Part shown: positions 58,063 to 64,000 of the stretch, piece by piece
How positions within the stretch are numbered: position 1 is the stretch's first letter
Layout: each line of letters opens with the position of its first letter
From: Flavobacterium fryxellicola
Lineage (GTDB): Bacteria; Bacteroidota; Bacteroidia; Flavobacteriales; Flavobacteriaceae
Assembly: GCF_900143245.1 (NCBI RefSeq)
Contig: NZ_FRDK01000007.1
Span: forward strand, 124,001 to 188,000
Reading direction: 5' to 3'
DNA length: 64,000 bases
Notes under the pieces: model-generated
Told to the model about the DNA's origin: nothing
What the model saw: the letters and a program-made list of their open reading frames with translations, nothing else
The model's database searches: none
Translations under genes and position numbers: made by a program

Positions 58063-58093
58063 AAAAAAACCGAGCCATTGCTGACTCGGTTTC
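58063..58093. terminator. Terminator between convergent blh and dnaK
   Basis: AAACCGAG/CTCGGTTT stem extended by CA/TG after one mismatch, loop TTGC, with an A-run on the left. It can act on the dnaK transcript and partly on blh. Confidence 0.65.
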
Positions 58094-58166
58094 TCCTATT
58101 TAAGATCCCGATAAAAATCAGGATAAGCGATTCACACCATTTTGTTGCACAAAATAGGTTCTCTGC

Positions 58167-60053
58167 TTATTTTACTTCTTCAAATTCAACGTCTTCAACA
58201 TTGTCTCCTTGAGCTGCATCCCCTTGAGGTTGTGCTTCTTGTTGACCTTGTTCTCCTTGAGCATACATTGCTTCAGTAGCTGTTTTCCAAGCTGCGTTGA
58301 TGTTGTCAAGAGCCGTTTGAATTGCAGGAATGTCTTGAGATTGGTGTGCCATTCTCAATTCAGTCAATGCATATTCTACAGCCACTTTGTTATCATCAGA
58401 TAATTTAGCTCCTAATTCTTTTAATTGCGTTTCAGTTTGGAAAATCATTCCATCTGCTTCGTTCAATTTTTCAGCTCTAGATCGTGCAATTTTGTCTGAT
58501 TCAGCGTTAGCTTCAGCATCTTGTTTCATTCTTTCGATTTCTTCAGAAGTTAATCCAGAAGAAGCTTCGATACGAATGTCGTGAGATTTACCAGTTCCTT
58601 TATCAGTAGCCGAAACTTTGATGATACCATTAGCATCAATATCAAAAGTTACTTCAATTTGTGGAACACCTCTTGGTGCTGGTGGAATACCGTCTAGGTT
58701 AAAACGACCAATTGTTTTGTTATCAGCAGCCATTGCTCTAGCGCCTTGCAATACGTGCAATTCAACTGTTGGTTGAGAATCTGCAGCGGTAGAGAAAACT
58801 TGAGATTTTTTAGTTGGAATAGTAGTATTAGACTCAATAAGAGTTGTCATAACTCCACCCATAGTTTCAATACCTAAAGATAAAGGTGTAACGTCAAGTA
58901 ACAATACATCTTTTACATCTCCAGAAAGAACTCCACCTTGAATAGCTGCTCCAATTGCAACAACTTCATCAGGGTTAACTCCTTTAGACGCTTTTTTACC
59001 AAAGAATTTTTCAACCTCTTCTGCAATTCTTGGCATACGAGTAGAACCTCCTACAAGGATCACTTCGTCAATATCAGAAACTGTTAAATTAGCATCTTTA
59101 AGCGCTTTAGCAACTGGTGCCATAGAACGTTTTACTAGTGCGTCAGTTAATTTTTCAAATTGTGCTCTCGTTAATTTTTTAACTAAGTGTTTTGGTCCTG
59201 AAGCTGTAGCCGTTACGTAAGGTAAGTTGATTTCTGTTTCAGCAGAAGAAGACAATTCAATTTTTGCTTTCTCAGCAGCTTCTTTCAAACGTTGCAAAGA
59301 CATTGGATCTAAACGCAAATCAATACCTTCTTCAGTTAAGAAATCAGCAGCTAACCAGTCAATAATTTCGTGGTCAAAATCATCTCCACCTAAGTGCGTA
59401 TCTCCATTTGTAGACAATACTTCAAAAACTCCGTCTCCTAATTCAAGAACAGAAATATCAAATGTACCTCCACCTAAATCGTAAACAGCAATTTTTTGAT
59501 CTTTCCCTTTTTTATCTAAACCATAAGCAAGTGCAGCTGCTGTAGGCTCGTTGATAATACGCATTACTTTTAGACCTGCAATTTCACCAGCTTCTTTCGT
59601 AGCTTGACGTTGAGCATCATTAAAGTAAGCAGGAACCGTAATAACCGCTTCCGTAACTGTTTGACCTAAATAGTCTTCTGCTGTTTTTTTCATTTTTTGA
59701 AGTGTCATTGCTGACAATTCTTGAGCAGAGTATAAACGACCATCAATATCCACACGTGGCGTATTGTTGTCCCCTTTTACAATTTTGTATGAAACTCTTT
59801 TTGCTTCAGCCGAAACTTCACCAAAACCTCGACCCATAAAACGTTTGATAGAAGCAATAGTCTTAGTTGGATTAGTTACCGCTTGTCTCTTTGCAGGATC
59901 TCCTACTTTAATTTCCCCACCTTCAACAAAAGCGATGATAGACGGTGTTGTTCTTTTTCCTTCTGCATTAGGAATAACAACTGCTTCATTACCTTCCATT
60001 ACAGAAACACAAGAGTTGGTCGTACCTAAATCAATTCCGATTATTTTACCCAT
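58167..60053 (-). CDS. dnaK: Molecular chaperone DnaK (Hsp70)
   Basis: 628 residues: nucleotide-binding domain starting [20 protein letters not shown] with [12 protein letters not shown] and [11 protein letters not shown], the linker [15 protein letters not shown], the substrate domain, and a C-terminal tail ending [11 protein letters not shown]. Full length. dnaJ and grpE are not in the window. Its upstream region looks sigma-54-like, with repeated TGTCA boxes. Confidence 0.98.
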   Translation of the reverse strand: MGKIIGIDLGTTNSCVSVMEGNEAVVIPNAEGKRTTPSIIAFVEGGEIKVGDPAKRQAVTNPTKTIASIKRFMGRGFGEVSAEAKRVSYKIVKGDNNTPRVDIDGRLYSAQELSAMTLQKMKKTAEDYLGQTVTEAVITVPAYFNDAQRQATKEAGEIAGLKVMRIINEPTAAALAYGLDKKGKDQKIAVYDLGGGTFDISVLELGDGVFEVLSTNGDTHLGGDDFDHEIIDWLAADFLTEEGIDLRLDPMSLQRLKEAAEKAKIELSSSAETEINLPYVTATASGPKHLVKKLTRAQFEKLTDALVKRSMAPVAKALKDANLTVSDIDEVILVGGSTRMPRIAEEVEKFFGKKASKGVNPDEVVAIGAAIQGGVLSGDVKDVLLLDVTPLSLGIETMGGVMTTLIESNTTIPTKKSQVFSTAADSQPTVELHVLQGARAMAADNKTIGRFNLDGIPPAPRGVPQIEVTFDIDANGIIKVSATDKGTGKSHDIRIEASSGLTSEEIERMKQDAEANAESDKIARSRAEKLNEADGMIFQTETQLKELGAKLSDDNKVAVEYALTELRMAHQSQDIPAIQTALDNINAAWKTATEAMYAQGEQGQQEAQPQGDAAQGDNVEDVEFEEVK

Positions 60054-60108
60054 TTTAAATATATTTAATTTTATTGTATACTAGTTTTAATGACTCGAAG
60101 TCGATAAG

Positions 60109-60124
60109 TCAATCTTTGTGCCAA
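60109..60124 (-). promoter_or_regulatory. Sigma-54-like -24/-12 element for dnaK
   Basis: Read on the minus strand: TTGGCACAAAGATTGA. It matches the -24/-12 form TGGCAC-N5-TTGC except that the final C is A. The spacing from GG to the downstream G is 12 bp. It predicts a start near 60098, giving a leader of about 45 nt. No TAnnTTTG form is visible. Confidence 0.5.
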
Positions 60125-60144
60125 TACAATACCCGCTAATAAAT

Positions 60145-60204
60145 TGTCAGTTTATGTTAAAAGTGACACCAATAAATCTGACAAGATGACATTTTCTATT
60201 GTCA
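60145..60204 (-). promoter_or_regulatory. Cluster of five TGTCA/TGACA boxes upstream of dnaK
   Basis: Boxes at 60145-60149, 60164-60168, 60179-60183, 60187-60191 and 60200-60204, in both orientations. The last two form TGACA-N8-TGTCA. They sit about 50-105 bp upstream of the predicted start, where sigma-54 activators usually bind. Confidence 0.5.
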
Positions 60205-60230
60205 TTATCTAAACAAGGACGTGGCTTTCT

Positions 60231-60319
60231 GGGAGCTATTCCTGCTATTCGTTACACTCTTTTTTTCCTCGCTATGGCGAGTCCTAAAAAGGATTTTCAC
60301 TGCTATCAGGGCTAGGATT
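60231..60319 (-). ncRNA. Flavo-1-like structured RNA element, copy 4 (diverged)
   Basis: Read on the minus strand: AATCCTAGCCCTGATAGCAG at the start and GAATAGCAGG-AATAGCTCC at the end, keeping the CCTG/CAGG and AGC/GCT outer pairs. The inner stem has CTCGC/GCGAG next to a mispaired T/A-rich part, and the 3' GATTGC has changed to GAGTGT. It looks degraded. Confidence 0.5.
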
Positions 60320-60723
60320 TTAGGGTACAAAACAAGCACGGCATAAAAATATAAATTTGTTTTGCGTATTGCTTTAGATTTATCTAGAATAGTGCATCTT
60401 TTACGTCTTATAAAATTTAATCCTTAAACACAGAAAAACAGACAATCCGAGCTTTAATTTAGTAGCAGTACGTGAAGCGCCTTTCTTGCTTTATAAATAC
60501 TGTAGCCCTATGTGGCAAAAACCCAAAAGGGAGGTCCAAAACCTAGTATAACGAACAAACATAAAAAAAGAAGAATCCGTGGCTATATTTTGCTACCAAC
60601 CCAACAAAGTGCCTTTCGCTTTTTACAAATCCCGTATTTCTGTTTGGTGAAAAAATCACAAAATAATCTCCAGCAACCATTGCGTACTAAAAAACAATAT
60701 CTTTAGTTTTTAAAGTATAGCGA
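60320..60723. other. Intergenic region upstream of the recombinase
   Basis: 404 bp between the Flavo-1-like element and the recombinase start. A GTG-initiated 64-codon frame (60512-60706) is present but has no recognisable family, no start signals and an odd composition, so I do not call it. No tRNA or obvious attachment repeat is seen. A promoter for the recombinase must lie here, but none is clear. Confidence 0.4.
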
Positions 60724-61767
60724 ATGAACTGGTCTGCAAAACTCCTCACACACAAAAACGAAAAACGAATAGCCGTTTATTTCGACAAAAATGTCGAATT
60801 CATTGCCCGAATCAAACAAATAGACGGCGCACGATGGAGCCAATCTTTAGTAGCATGGCATTTACCTGACACGGAAGAAAACCGAGGACGGTTTAAAATA
60901 AAACCTGCCTCACCTTCTTTGCCGTCAGTTGAAGGAATAGAACAAATCGAAAAATTCAAACAATGGCTGCGCTCCAAACGCTACAGCGAAAGCACACTTT
61001 CAACTTATTCTGACGCGTTGAAATCCTTTTTTGTATTTTATCGGGAGAAACCTATTGCCCAAATTAATAACGAAGACGTAATTATCTACAACAACGAGTA
61101 TATCTTGAAAAACAATCTTTCGGCATCCTACCAAAACCAGCTAACCAACGCTTTAAAATTATACTTTGCGACCATTCGGGAAACCAAAATCGAAATAGAT
61201 AAAATTCACCGACCAAAACGTTCCAAAGTTTTGCCTAATGTATTGAGTAAAGAGGAAGTGAAATTAATTTTAGAAGCACACACCAATAGCAAACACAAAA
61301 CAATGCTTTCGTTGATTTATAGTTGCGGATTGCGTTGTGGCGAATTAGTAGCTTTGCAACCTGTGCATATCGACTCGAAAAGAAACATAGTCTTGCTCAA
61401 AAACGCAAAAGGCAAAAAAGACAGGATTGTACCCTTGAGTCCCAAAATACTAAAACTACTGCGCGACTATTACGCCCTTTATAAACCAAAGACCTACTTG
61501 TTTGAAGGGCAATTTGCAGGAAAACCTTATGATTCTCGAAGTCTGCAGCTCATCTTAAAACAAGCCTTGGTAAAAGTCAATATCAAAAAGCCTGTTACGC
61601 TACATTGGTTGCGCCATAGCTATGCGACTCATTTATTAGAAAGCGGAACCGATTTGCGATACATACAAGAATTATTAGGACACAACAGCAGCAAAACTAC
61701 CGAAATATACACTCACGTTAGTACGAAAAGTATTCAACAAATAAAAAGTCCTTTTGATGATTTGTAA
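60724..61767 (+). CDS. Tyrosine recombinase, Xer/integrase type
   Basis: A 347-residue site-specific recombinase. An N-terminal arm (1-60, with ARWSQSLVAWHLP) is followed by a SAM-like core-binding domain (about 72-155) and the catalytic domain with R204 (GLRCGEL), K229 (AKGKKDR), H294 and R297 (LHWLRHSYATH), H320 (LLGHNS) and nucleophile Y329 (EIYTHVS). Between K229 and H294 there are only about 65 residues, without the extra helix insertion of integron integrases. It is followed, in the same direction, by a cassette array with attC-like sites that it may recombine. Confidence 0.93.
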   Translation: MNWSAKLLTHKNEKRIAVYFDKNVEFIARIKQIDGARWSQSLVAWHLPDTEENRGRFKIKPASPSLPSVEGIEQIEKFKQWLRSKRYSESTLSTYSDALKSFFVFYREKPIAQINNEDVIIYNNEYILKNNLSASYQNQLTNALKLYFATIRETKIEIDKIHRPKRSKVLPNVLSKEEVKLILEAHTNSKHKTMLSLIYSCGLRCGELVALQPVHIDSKRNIVLLKNAKGKKDRIVPLSPKILKLLRDYYALYKPKTYLFEGQFAGKPYDSRSLQLILKQALVKVNIKKPVTLHWLRHSYATHLLESGTDLRYIQELLGHNSSKTTEIYTHVSTKSIQQIKSPFDDL

Positions 61768-61790
61768 GAAAAAAATAGTACATTTGATTA

Positions 61791-61873
61791 TAATATAAAG
61801 CGAAACAAACCTTCGCATATACACCCATTTTTAGGTAGATTGGCGAAGGTTTGTTTCGCCTATATACAAGTTA
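61791..61873 (+). other. attI-like site between recombinase and first cassette
   Basis: A 17-bp perfect inverted repeat (61800-61816 and 61843-61859, GCGAAACAAACCTTCGC) is extended by TATA/TATA pairing, then TACAA, then the junction G/TTACC at 61870/61871. The left side lacks a TAAC core but has TAA. The site has the same right-hand geometry as the attC-like sites downstream. The hairpin may also terminate the recombinase transcript. Confidence 0.55.
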
Positions 61874-61913
61874 CCAGCAATATTACCTCAAAACCGCATA
61901 AACAACTGAAAAT

Positions 61914-62426
61914 ATGAATGTTGAATATTTTAATTTAGAAAAACCTAACAGAACTTCCGAATTCGAAATATTAAGAAAGGAAGCATCTAATTATTTAATT
62001 GAACAGCAAAAAATTATTGAAGATGCTTATGGAATTCATAAATATGAAGATTGGTTTTATGACCAAGAAACTGGAATTCTCACTTTCTCAAATGCTGAAA
62101 CAAAAGATAAAATTGTAGAAATACGATATGAAGAAGTTGGAAGTATTTCGAACATTAGTAAAACTTGGCTTTGGAGTTGGGCAAATCAACATATAGAACC
62201 GAAAGTTAAAACTGAAATTGAATTCGTAAGAGATTATGGAAAGGAAAATGACTTAGAATCTTTGACAAAAAGTAAATGGTTTGCGGACGAATATGATGCT
62301 TGGGAAATGACTGCAATTTCAGCTTATTTAATGAAAGCAAAAGGTGCTTATAGATTTCCATTAGAAAATACATTTTCATTTGTAATATATAAGGAAATAA
62401 TAAAACTTGAAAAATACTGCTTGTAA
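61914..62426 (+). CDS. DUF6882-like cassette protein
   Basis: A 170-residue soluble protein with the pattern ILTFSNAETKDKIVEIRYEEVGSIS, KTWLWSWAN and WEMTAISAYLMKAKGAYRFP, which I recognise as the DUF6882 family. Function unknown. The ATG is 43 bp after the cassette boundary. The stop codon is formed by the attC-remnant sequence at 62413-62445, a sign that the gene runs to its cassette end. Confidence 0.75.
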   Translation: MNVEYFNLEKPNRTSEFEILRKEASNYLIEQQKIIEDAYGIHKYEDWFYDQETGILTFSNAETKDKIVEIRYEEVGSISNISKTWLWSWANQHIEPKVKTEIEFVRDYGKENDLESLTKSKWFADEYDAWEMTAISAYLMKAKGAYRFPLENTFSFVIYKEIIKLEKYCL

Positions 62427-62445
62427 AAGCAATATTAGCTCAAAA
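62413..62445 (+). repeat. Remnant of a cassette junction inside cassette 1
   Basis: AATACTGCTTGTAA (62413-62426) resembles the attC left core AATACTGCTGGTAA at 62901. It is followed by AGCAATATTAGCTCAAAA (62428-62445), which matches the start of cassette 1 (61876-61893) at 17 of 18 positions. Left and right cores are directly joined, without the hairpin between them. Confidence 0.6.
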
Positions 62446-62456
62446 AAACTAAAAAT

Positions 62457-62810
62457 ATGATTTCAGAAATATTAGAATTTATTTCAACCCTAACTAGTTT
62501 ACCGAATCGAGAAACAAAACCAAATGAATCTAAAAAGGAATTTATAGTTTTTTTGTCATACTTAATAGCAATAGTCTCTTTGATTTTTATTGTTCCTGAG
62601 TTTAAAATTATAATGAAAAATGAAAACTCAAAACTTTTAATTATCTCGAATATTTTTACTTCTTTTATTTTATCATTAATTGTAATAAGCTTAATAAAGA
62701 AAATGAAAATCGTAGATGACTTAATTTTTACAACATTTATAACTATAATGATTGCTATGTTTTTACTTTTTTTTCTTATCACATTGTTGCTTATAAATAA
62801 TTATATTTAA
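62457..62810 (+). CDS. Small membrane protein in cassette 1
   Basis: A 117-residue protein with three hydrophobic helices (about 28-50, 60-82, 88-116) and a charged N-terminal segment SLPNRETKPNESKKEF. No family recognised. It starts 30 bp after the DUF6882 stop, with a leader similar to that of the DUF6882 gene (AACTAAAAATATG against AACTGAAAATATG). It was probably once a separate cassette. Confidence 0.6.
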   Translation: MISEILEFISTLTSLPNRETKPNESKKEFIVFLSYLIAIVSLIFIVPEFKIIMKNENSKLLIISNIFTSFILSLIVISLIKKMKIVDDLIFTTFITIMIAMFLLFFLITLLLINNYI

Positions 62811-62900
62811 AAGATAAAATGTAATTGAAACTAAAATTTGGCATAATATAAAGCTGGAAAATGATTTAGAAAAAAAACTTTGAAAAAACGAAATAAAAAA

Positions 62901-63041
62901 AATACTGCTGGTAACAGCGGTTTGCAAAAATGGCGAAATATGTGGTAAATTCACGTTTATCTTTCGCAATAAATTTTATCTTAGCCGAAAAATCTCGGTT
63001 ACGAAGTTCGCCACTTCCGCAAGCCGCGAGACGTTAGCGGT
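62901..63041 (+). repeat. attC-like recombination site 1
   Basis: Left core GCTGGTAAC (62907-62915), 1-nt spacer A, inner arm GCGGTTTGC (62917-62925), a second pairing TGGCGAA/TTCGCCA (62931-62937, 63007-63013), a long loop, inner arm GCAAGCCGC (63019-63027), 5-nt unpaired GAGAC (63028-63032), right core G/TTAGCGGT (63033-63041). This is the attC architecture: two stems around an asymmetric unpaired spacer. Confidence 0.7.
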
Positions 63042-63651
63042 CAGTTGTGAAAAAAAAACGTGATAAACAGAATCAATGAAAAATAATAAATATTTGAATT
63101 TTATTCCAATAATATTCAGTTTGATAGTTGTTTCTTTTTTTTTATTAAGGGCACAGAATGAAATTAACTATTTTAAAGAAAACAAAATCAATTTGAAAAT
63201 CATAAAGGTTGATAATTATTTTGACAAATCATTGCAATTTTACTACGATGAAAATCATTGCATAACTACAACTGACACAAAAAACGACACGCTACGAATT
63301 GGAGATTCAATTTCAAAAATAAATAACAGTACTAAATTTAAAGTATTCAGAAAAAATAAATTCGGAAAATATACTTTTTATAATGATTATGAAATTTCAG
63401 GGATCTGATTATTAATAGATCAAACTTGAAAATGAAAGTCTGAAAGCTTGAGTTTGAAAGCAGAAACTTGAAAAATGAATTTAATATTGATAAAATGAAA
63501 ATTCTGACTCACGAGATAACCGAACCGCTAACACTTGCTACAAGAGATTTGGGCATTTGGCTTAATTTAAAAATGGTCTTGTATTTGGGAGATTTGGCAA
63601 GTCCGAAAATAAGGCTTAATTTAACCCCAAACCTCTTGTAGCAAGGGGACG
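63034..63651 (+). mobile_element. Integron-like gene cassette 2
   Basis: 618 bp from TTAGCGGT (63034) to the G of G/TTATGCGG (63651). It has one small gene and an attC-like site. GTTAGCGGT at its start is perfectly complementary to ACCGCTAAC (63524-63532), the left core of its own site. Confidence 0.75.
63076..63408 (+). CDS. Small membrane-anchored cassette protein
   Basis: A 110-residue protein with one N-terminal membrane helix (FIPIIFSLIVVSFFLL, about 9-24) and an extracytoplasmic domain with strands (KINLKIIKVDNYFDKSLQFY, TLRIGDSISK). No family recognised. The only gene of cassette 2, starting 42 bp after the boundary. Confidence 0.65.
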   Translation: MKNNKYLNFIPIIFSLIVVSFFLLRAQNEINYFKENKINLKIIKVDNYFDKSLQFYYDENHCITTTDTKNDTLRIGDSISKINNSTKFKVFRKNKFGKYTFYNDYEISGI

Positions 63652-63660
63652 TTATGCGGC
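63518..63660 (+). repeat. attC-like recombination site 2
   Basis: Left core ACCGCTAAC (63524-63532), 1-nt spacer A, inner arm of 20 nt (63534-63553, CTTGCTACAAGAGATTTGGG), a 72-nt loop containing GGCTTAATTTAA twice (63559-63570, 63613-63624), inner arm 63626-63645 pairing with one mismatch, 5-nt unpaired GGGAC (63646-63650), right core G/TTATGCGGC (63651-63660). The same 1-nt against 5-nt asymmetry as site 1. Confidence 0.78.
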
Positions 63661-64000
63661 ACTTTAAAAACGACAGACCGAAATGCTAAATTGGTTCAAA
63701 GGACATAAACATTCAAAATATAGAGAAATCCTTCTCAATGCTTTTCCACGGACTTTGAAAAAGGACGTAGAAAGCGTATTGGATATTTTACCCTTTAAAG
63801 AAAATGATGTAAAACTTTGTGACGGAAAAATTCATAAAGTGGAAAACTTAATTCATCCTGACATTCAAACAGTCAATCTTGAAGGAGAACTTTTGACTAT
63901 ACCATACAGAGTTTATTTTAACGAACCTGATATTGAAAAGGAAACAACATTGACAAACCGACAAAAATCAATTCTCAACTGTATTTTTCTTCGACATCAT
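63652..64000 (+). mobile_element. Integron-like gene cassette 3, partial (cut by window end)
   Basis: Begins TTATGCGGC at 63652 and runs out of the window. Its gene starts 31 bp in. Its own attC-like site should lie downstream, with a left core close to GCCGCATAAC. Confidence 0.6.
63683..64000 (+). CDS. Hypothetical cassette 3 protein, partial
   Basis: An open frame from the ATG at 63683 to the end of the window (106 codons): MLNWFKGHKHSKYREILLNA at the start, then FPRTLKKDVESVLDILPF and LTIPYRVYFNEPDIEKE. Soluble, no signal peptide, no family recognised with confidence. Truncated by the window edge. Confidence 0.6.
   Translation, partial: MLNWFKGHKHSKYREILLNAFPRTLKKDVESVLDILPFKENDVKLCDGKIHKVENLIHPDIQTVNLEGELLTIPYRVYFNEPDIEKETTLTNRQKSILNCIFLRHH

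Larger units (their letters stand above)
61871..63033 (+). mobile_element. Integron-like gene cassette 1 (probably composite)
   Basis: 1163 bp from G/TTACCAGC (61870/61871) to G/TTAGCGG (63033/63034). It carries a DUF6882 gene, a small membrane-protein gene, and a terminal attC-like site. Its first bases with the preceding G, GTTACCAGCAATATT, are complementary at 14 of 15 positions to AATACTGCTGGTAAC at the left end of its own site (62901-62915). An attC remnant lies between its two genes. Confidence 0.7.

Noticed and set aside
60512-60706. 64-codon frame starting MAKTQKGGPKPS before the recombinase
   Set aside because: GTG start, no ribosome-binding context, no recognisable family, atypical composition. 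More likely non-coding spacer.
61800-61859. Calling the hairpin after the recombinase simply a terminator
   Set aside because: There is no T-run after it, and its position and right-hand layout match the recombination sites downstream. A terminator role is still possible alongside.

Overview
The window comes from a low-GC Bacteroidota chromosome, most probably a Flavobacterium. The evidence is the gene families (SusC/SusD, BT_3928-type DoxX, DUF1599, Flavobacteriaceae-type hypothetical proteins), the promoter form TTG-N19-TAnnTTTG, lipoproteins on most secreted proteins, and a green-tuned flavobacterial proteorhodopsin. I see no rRNA or tRNA gene.

Layout. 1-9.1 kb is housekeeping: rpoZ (cut by the window edge), bamD, dapA, a 5'-nucleotidase split over two genes, ligA, and the rpsF-rpsR-rplI operon. 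9.2-18.2 kb holds a LytTR response regulator, priA with a 30-copy heptamer array just upstream, a YihY-nadC pair, a lipoprotein with a duplicated motif, rlmH and folP. 18.3-31.1 kb holds DUF1599, a DoxX protein, a TlpA-like protein, tpiA, a porin, prmA, clpS, an apparent ether-lipid pair (alkylglycerol monooxygenase-like plus lysoplasmalogenase-like), a YeeE/YedE pair, kdsA and a PAS histidine kinase.

31.2-48.0 kb is a polysaccharide utilisation locus on the minus strand. In transcription order it has a membrane-spanning propeller/LuxR regulator, SusC, SusD, a GH144-type glucanase, a LamG lipoprotein, an esterase-like alpha/beta hydrolase, GH3, GH97 and an M28 peptidase. The content fits use of beta-glucan, possibly beta-1,2-glucan. 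48.0-60.1 kb carries ackA-pta, corA, a large zinc metalloprotease, three units of a 153-bp palindromic tandem repeat, a proteorhodopsin divergent from its retinal-producing blh gene, and dnaK. The dnaK upstream region has a sigma-54-like element and five TGTCA boxes.

The most unusual part is the last 3.3 kb. A tyrosine recombinase of Xer type, without the extra integron-integrase segment, is followed by small unrelated genes separated by long imperfect hairpins. These hairpins have the architecture of integron attC sites: a left core ending in TAAC, a 1-nt against 5-nt unpaired spacer, a long stem, and a right core G/TTA. The start of each complete cassette is perfectly complementary over 9 nt to the left core of its own downstream site, which is what excision as a circle at G/TTA would predict. 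I read this as an integron-like cassette array, co-oriented with its recombinase, containing two complete cassettes and one that runs off the window.

Four copies of a structured intergenic element, probably the Flavo-1 RNA family, are scattered over the window with compensatory stem changes.
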